Source: Bigelowiella natans CCMP2755
Taxonomy: Eukaryota; Cercozoa; Chlorarachniophyceae
Length of the DNA stretch: 64,000 nt
Direction of reading: 5' to 3'
Assembly: GCA_000320545.1 (NCBI GenBank)
Contig: ADNK01003025.1
Span: 62,001-126,000, forward strand
In this document: piece by piece, positions 61,101 through 64,000 of the stretch
Layout: each line of letters starts with the position of its first letter
Numbering within the stretch: position 1 is the first letter of the stretch
Notes under the pieces: model-generated
Databases searched by the model: none
The model's input: only the letters and a program-made list of their open reading frames with translations
Told to the model about the DNA's origin: nothing
Translations under genes and position numbers: made by a program

Positions 61101-64000
61101 GACGGACTCGCACACTTCAGTCTGAATAAGACCGAATTGCAGCACCTCGAATGTACTAACGTGACTTTCGAGACCGTCTCTGGTGACATCGACGTGTACG
61201 AGGTTGAAATTACTGATACAGAACTCGTGATCGGACACGTGTATCTGAATGCGTCTTCGAACATGGGTAAGATCAACTTCAAGGGCCAGAACGCAGCATT
61301 CAAGACTCTCTATGCGTATGCAGGAAATGGTACAACCATCTCCTCAAACATCCGCACTACAGAGCATGATTTGATTATTGAGGGAGACCACTCCCACAGT
61401 GGTACGGTTCCAAAGCATATCGACATCCTGGTCCCAGGTCTATCATTGACCTCCGAACAGGCCATGTTGAGACTGCAGCCGGGTGGATCAGGTTTCCTAC
61501 GCCTTATGGCTCCTGGAAACTGGACTGCGAAGGATTACATCTCCATGGATGCGCCATTGGATATCCGTGGAAGTGGTGCTCTCGACATCAAGGCCGACAG
61601 CGATCACAACGGATATGGATATTTCCGTGGTAGCAACATGACGAACCTGAACAGCGATATCACCTTGGTTTCGATCCGTGCTGCTGATGTAGAGTTGTTG
61701 GGAAGCTACAAGATGCTTCACGCAGACTTTGTGGTGATTCCAACATGGCATCTGCCTGAAGTATCTCTAGGTGCTACGGTAATGCCAGGTCTTCATCTAA
61801 CCGACCTAGAGCTCGACTACGTGACGACAAACGCCTCTGTGATTATCGGAAACCATATCACTAGGATTGTTGTTATTGACGGACTTACGTATGAAAATCC
61901 AGCTAAGAACTTCACGATCATCACGTCGGCAACCCTTGAATCTAACGTGACCTTCCACAAGCATGCAAACTCATTCTTGCCAACTCTGCACGTCACTTGT
62001 GGTCATGATATTCACATTACGTCTAATGTAACCGTTCGTGCCGTGATGCGAATGTATGCGGATACCGATTGCGATACCCAAGGTGATATCAACGTCGGGC
62101 CAAATGCAACCATTACAGTCGACAGCGACATCTTCATGTCTGCTAACGATATGGATCTCCAAGGCTTCATTATTAATCCAGGACAGAACTTCTGGTATGA
62201 TGTCTGCCCTGGACGATCCATCCAGCTGGGAGGAATTACCAGGAATACACCTGATGCCCTTGTCCTCTACCAAACAGAGGTCGATCACATCTTAACAGAA
62301 AATATGACGTGGTCTTCCAAGGTAGGGGTAATTGAGGTCTATAATATCCTCCTTGAAGAGTCGCAAGATATCTACAGAGTTACATTGGATGCATCTCTGG
62401 GTGGCCGTACTAACTTCTTTGAGCCAACATGGTTCGGAGAAATACTGGTCAACTCGGGCAACGGAACCTTCATTCACAAGAACATTACTGCCACGCACGG
62501 AAATGCGATCTTCGAAGGAAATTGGAACCTCACTGCAACAGTTCCAAATGATATCTTCATTGGAAAACATGTCACCATCCGTGCTCATCATGGAAAGATC
62601 TTCCTAAATCCTACTATGACTGGTAGAATGCAGATGATTGCACCTCTTGGCTTAGTTGCGGGAGAGGACATTATGTTTGGAGCACCGATGGATATCCACG
62701 GGGATGGCTCGGTGTATTTCAGAACAGACTACAACGTGGTAGGATATGGTGAATTGTTCTGCTTCAGGACATCAAATATCTCCATTGTGTCTAAGAACGT
62801 CACGGAAATTAAGTTTATCAGCAAAGACATCCATTTCGAATGCTGGCTTGAGGCGAATATGTCACATGTTCACTTCATTACCTCAGCATCTCAAAATTGG
62901 GCAATGTCTATTGGACACTTCCATGAAGGTTACCATCTCTCAGATGAGGAGCTTGATCACGTTGAAACACGTGGTGATCTCATCATCGGGGACGAAACAA
63001 CTGGTACCATCTACTTTGATGGCGCTACTTATCTTGGAAACGCATTCCAGCTGAATATTACCAATGCACGTGATCCTACCACATCGGTGATCTTCCACAA
63101 TAAGTCGTCTCTATTCACACAAGAAATGTGGTTGCGAACTCGTCACAACGTATCAGTTAGAACAAATGTGACTGTGAAGTATGGGGAAACTCATATGTTC
63201 GCGGATACCCGTTGTGCAAGAACCGGGACGATTTACATCGCACCTGAAGCCACATTCAGCAGTGCCGACAACGTCATTGATATCCGTACGCACGACATGA
63301 TAGTCGATGGATATCTAAGATCTGGAAGTGAATCACTTTCTATCGAAGTGTGCCCAGACAATGTTGTCCAAGTGGGAGGAGATGAAATCGAACATCAGGA
63401 CCTTGTGCTGTTACAGCCTGAGCTTCAGCACATTGAATGTAACAACATCAGCTTCCACGCTCCAAATGGCCATGTACATCTCTACAGGATCACACAGTAC
63501 GACTTGGCAACCATCGCTAACAAGTTCCATGTGAATACGTCTGTTGCTAATGGAAACGTCACCTTCCATGAGAATGGTGATTTCCACATTCTGTACGTGT
63601 TTGCTGGCCATACGACTGTGATTGAGGCTAACCTTACAACCTCGATGGGAGCAATGTGGTTCCTTTCTTCGTTGAAGGACACCAACGTGAGTGTCGATCT
63701 ATCTACTCCGAATTGGAATCTGGATGAAAGAGAACTATTTGCCTTCCAGTATGATGAGGCTGAACACGGAGCCGGAATTATCGAAGTGAAGAGCAATGTA
63801 ACTATCGAACCTCACACTGACCTTTACATGAAGTCTGACCCAAGAGGTCTAGTCTTCAGAAACCACATCATGATTGATGCTGGGGACAATGTGTACATTG
63901 AGAGTCCAATGCTAGTAACAGGCGATGGTTCTCTTTACATCAACGCCGACAGGAAAGATGCAGGAACCGGAAACTTCAGTCTTGGCCAACTGTCACCAAT
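49113..64000 (+). CDS. Same giant repeat protein, continuation in another frame (3' end outside window)
   Basis: Codons starting at positions divisible by 3 stay open from 49113 to the window end: 4,962 codons plus two bases, no stop. The translation begins FHLTLAEYKYLNTLGRV and continues the repeat exactly where the upstream frame leaves it. Later units have FHLTDTEINRI and FHLTDSEIDRI at the same place. It therefore belongs to the same gene, not to a new one, and no start codon should be assigned. It encodes units 46-58. These are more diverged than the upstream units: the Cys-Asn-x-Thr box is mostly lost, though paired Cys and the Gly-Gly box remain. Unit 46 is a single half-unit. Unit 53 contains a PAN-like module and a second Cys-containing module. 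About 3.2 kb of units 49-52 is repeated almost exactly in units 53-56. Function is unknown beyond a probable extracellular repeat fibre. Confidence 0.88.
49542..49994 (+). repeat. Unit 46, a second single half-unit
   Basis: Only 453 bases separate the Gly boxes. The translation begins IKIGGRKEEGAQVVLQRSEL and later has FMVPHNITARKSLYID, then directly TDSYCNNSGTLWV, a half-B Cys box that keeps an N-x-S site, and the second Cys in FGFCPGHTLAIGG. As in unit 43, the start is half A and the end half B, with the whole middle missing. Units 43 and 46 have almost the same length and the same junction, close to the size of half B (156 residues). Confidence 0.72.
49995..53360 (+). repeat. Units 47-49, diverged full units
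   Basis: Unit starts are 49995, 51117 and 52248. Recognisable boxes include the acidic loop DTDQDGVGLI in unit 47, FHMDDFELDAI as the half-B start, FKWLHAS and TTWKAAQDV in unit 48, and FHLTDTEINRI in unit 49. The Cys box has lost its glycosylation site (CTGQG, CNGVG, CSGQG), but the two Cys per unit persist. The first part of the long duplicated tract begins at 53217, at the end of unit 49. Confidence 0.75.
50496..50519 (+). other. Acidic loop of unit 47, candidate calcium-binding site
   Basis: Encodes DTDQDGVG, the same motif as in unit 44 although the surrounding sequence differs. Persistence of Asp at positions 1, 3 and 5 and Gly at 8 across diverged units suggests a conserved structural role, most simply Ca2+ binding. 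Confidence 0.5.
53217..56431 (+). repeat. Duplicated tract 3, copy a (partner 58629-61843)
   Basis: 3,215 bases recur 5412 bases downstream. I found one difference, a silent C/T in an Arg codon (56156 against 61568). The tract starts at the Cys box at the end of unit 49 and ends in the half-B box of unit 52 (NASVI). It is the longest and most recent duplication in the window. Confidence 0.9.
53361..56804 (+). repeat. Units 50-52, first copy of the recently duplicated block
   Basis: Unit starts are 53361, 54516 and 55668 (spacing 1155, 1152 and 1137). Features are ELQQLRSTNLTFLTTEGTI, TPTYWEASEGMTV, an acidic loop DREADGKGTF, LHISDVEADRIHTTNTLTLG, and the W-C-E-H-A-G version of the Cys box. 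Almost all of this block recurs 5412 bases downstream. Confidence 0.8.
57141..57386 (+). other. PAN/apple-like module inserted in unit 53
   Basis: About 82 residues with six Cys in the order K-I-C, G-E-C-A-N-S-C, G-S-C-D-Y-F, R-C-Y-L-V-Y-D-C. The C-A-N-S-C-L-S-K-G-S-C-D-Y-F stretch followed by a late R-C-Y-L is the usual look of a PAN/apple fold, in which a helix is pinned to a sheet by disulfides. PAN/apple domains bind proteins or carbohydrates in eukaryotic secreted proteins. The assignment is by eye and has not been tested against a profile. It is not repeated elsewhere in the window. Confidence 0.55.
57387..57944 (+). other. Second inserted module in unit 53, unrecognised, possibly lectin-like
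   Basis: About 186 residues, from WQLAMQIAADDGFAYDSYHW to KKAWVFVRE. Landmarks are FNSVQTRSIKVCVETLNNC, MAELFNGVYQPYT, GFNIKYGNNKARFGFFNN, PSQACN, ADGVIGIGINGKDCCPAGAG and the closing A-W-V-F-V-R. Six Cys are present. The F-x-YDS-x-x-W opening, the ARFGF core and the closing W-V-F-V-R recall a fibrinogen-like or lectin-type extracellular module found in marine secreted proteins, but I cannot name the family. It follows the PAN-like module directly, suggesting that both arrived as one insertion. Confidence 0.4.
58629..61843 (+). repeat. Duplicated tract 3, copy b (partner 53217-56431)
   Basis: Copy running from the Cys box at the end of unit 53 to the half-B box of unit 56. The two copies are separated by 56432-58628, which holds the rest of unit 52 and the extended unit 53. 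Bases immediately before (TGTAGC here, TGCAGT in the partner) and after the tract differ, showing real boundaries. Confidence 0.9.
58773..62219 (+). repeat. Units 54-56, second copy of the duplicated block
   Basis: Unit starts are 58773, 59928 and 61080, each exactly 5412 bases after units 50, 51 and 52. The DNA is essentially the same as the first copy up to 61843. Past that point the copy diverges (NHITRIVVIDGLTYENPAKN here, NHVTRKIHMDGVTYENPATN in the first copy). The block offset equals four units, including the extended unit 53. Unit 57 downstream has no PAN-like insertion. Confidence 0.8.
62220..64000 (+). repeat. Units 57-58, the last cut by the window end
   Basis: Unit starts are 62220 and 63366. 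Unit 57 retains FLNPTMTGRMQMIAPLGLVA, the loop DYNVVGYGEL, SDEELDHVETRGDLIIGDE and a Cys box RCARTGT. Unit 58 has VVQVGGDEIEHQDL, PELQHIECNNISF and the loop DRKDAGTGNF, then reaches the window edge within half A. The frame is still open at 64000, so the array continues beyond the window. Confidence 0.8.

Noticed and set aside
53217-61843. Mobile element as the cause of the long duplicated tracts
   Set aside because: There is no transposase, no terminal inverted repeats and no target duplication. The tract edges fall inside coding boxes and keep the unit phase, which fits recombination between repeats.
1-64000. CRISPR array, RNA genes or regulatory sites
   Set aside because: The periodicity is in coding units of about 1.1 kb with constant frame. 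No short direct repeats with spacers and no tRNA or rRNA-like sequence were seen, and no non-coding stretch exists to hold a promoter.
1-64000. Firm assignment to a bacterium with a giant adhesin
   Set aside because: Conserved N-x-T sites with a variable middle residue and a PAN-like module favour a eukaryote. The bacterial option is kept only as an alternative because the fold type occurs there.

Overview
The window lies entirely inside one gene. A single plus-strand coding sequence enters at base 1, runs without a stop to a TGA at 49144-49146, and continues one frame over (codons starting at positions divisible by 3) from 49113 to the last base. Together the two parts hold about 21,340 codons with no intron, no intergenic gap and neither end of the gene in view. 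The only break is one apparent missing T near 49111-49115. It may be a sequence error or a real frameshift.

The encoded protein is a hierarchy of repeats. I count 58 tandem units. Most are 1.10-1.12 kb (about 370 residues) in the first 39 kb and 1.10-1.17 kb afterwards. Each unit is an old duplication of two related halves: A, about 218 residues, and B, about 156 residues. Half A carries an acidic loop of the form D-x-D-x-D-x-x-G. Half B carries, at the matching place, a Cys followed by an N-x-T site, and a second Cys about 46 residues later. Alternating hydrophobic, Thr/Ser and Gly residues suggest a stacked beta-strand (beta-solenoid) fold, probably a very long extracellular fibre or adhesin. 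No catalytic motif was seen.

Layout: units 1-35 (10-38892) are the regular array, with a six-unit higher-order repeat from unit 14 to 31. Unit 36 is transitional and rich in cysteine. Units 37-42 (39991-46827) are two copies of a three-unit block. Units 43-58 (46828-64000) are more diverged. They include two units reduced to a single half (43 and 46) and unit 53, which carries an inserted PAN/apple-like module and a second Cys-containing module. Four pairs of long, nearly identical DNA tracts (0.3-3.2 kb) show recent exchange between units.

Organism: a unicellular eukaryote is most likely. Asn-x-Thr/Ser glycosylation sites recur at fixed positions with a freely varying middle residue, there are paired cysteines, and the PAN-like module is typical of eukaryotic secreted proteins. 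A bacterium with a giant adhesin gene cannot be excluded, because the E-L-D-R-I-T box also resembles motifs of bacterial filamentous-haemagglutinin-type proteins. No lineage can be named from this window. No RNA gene, promoter, terminator, transposon or CRISPR array was seen.
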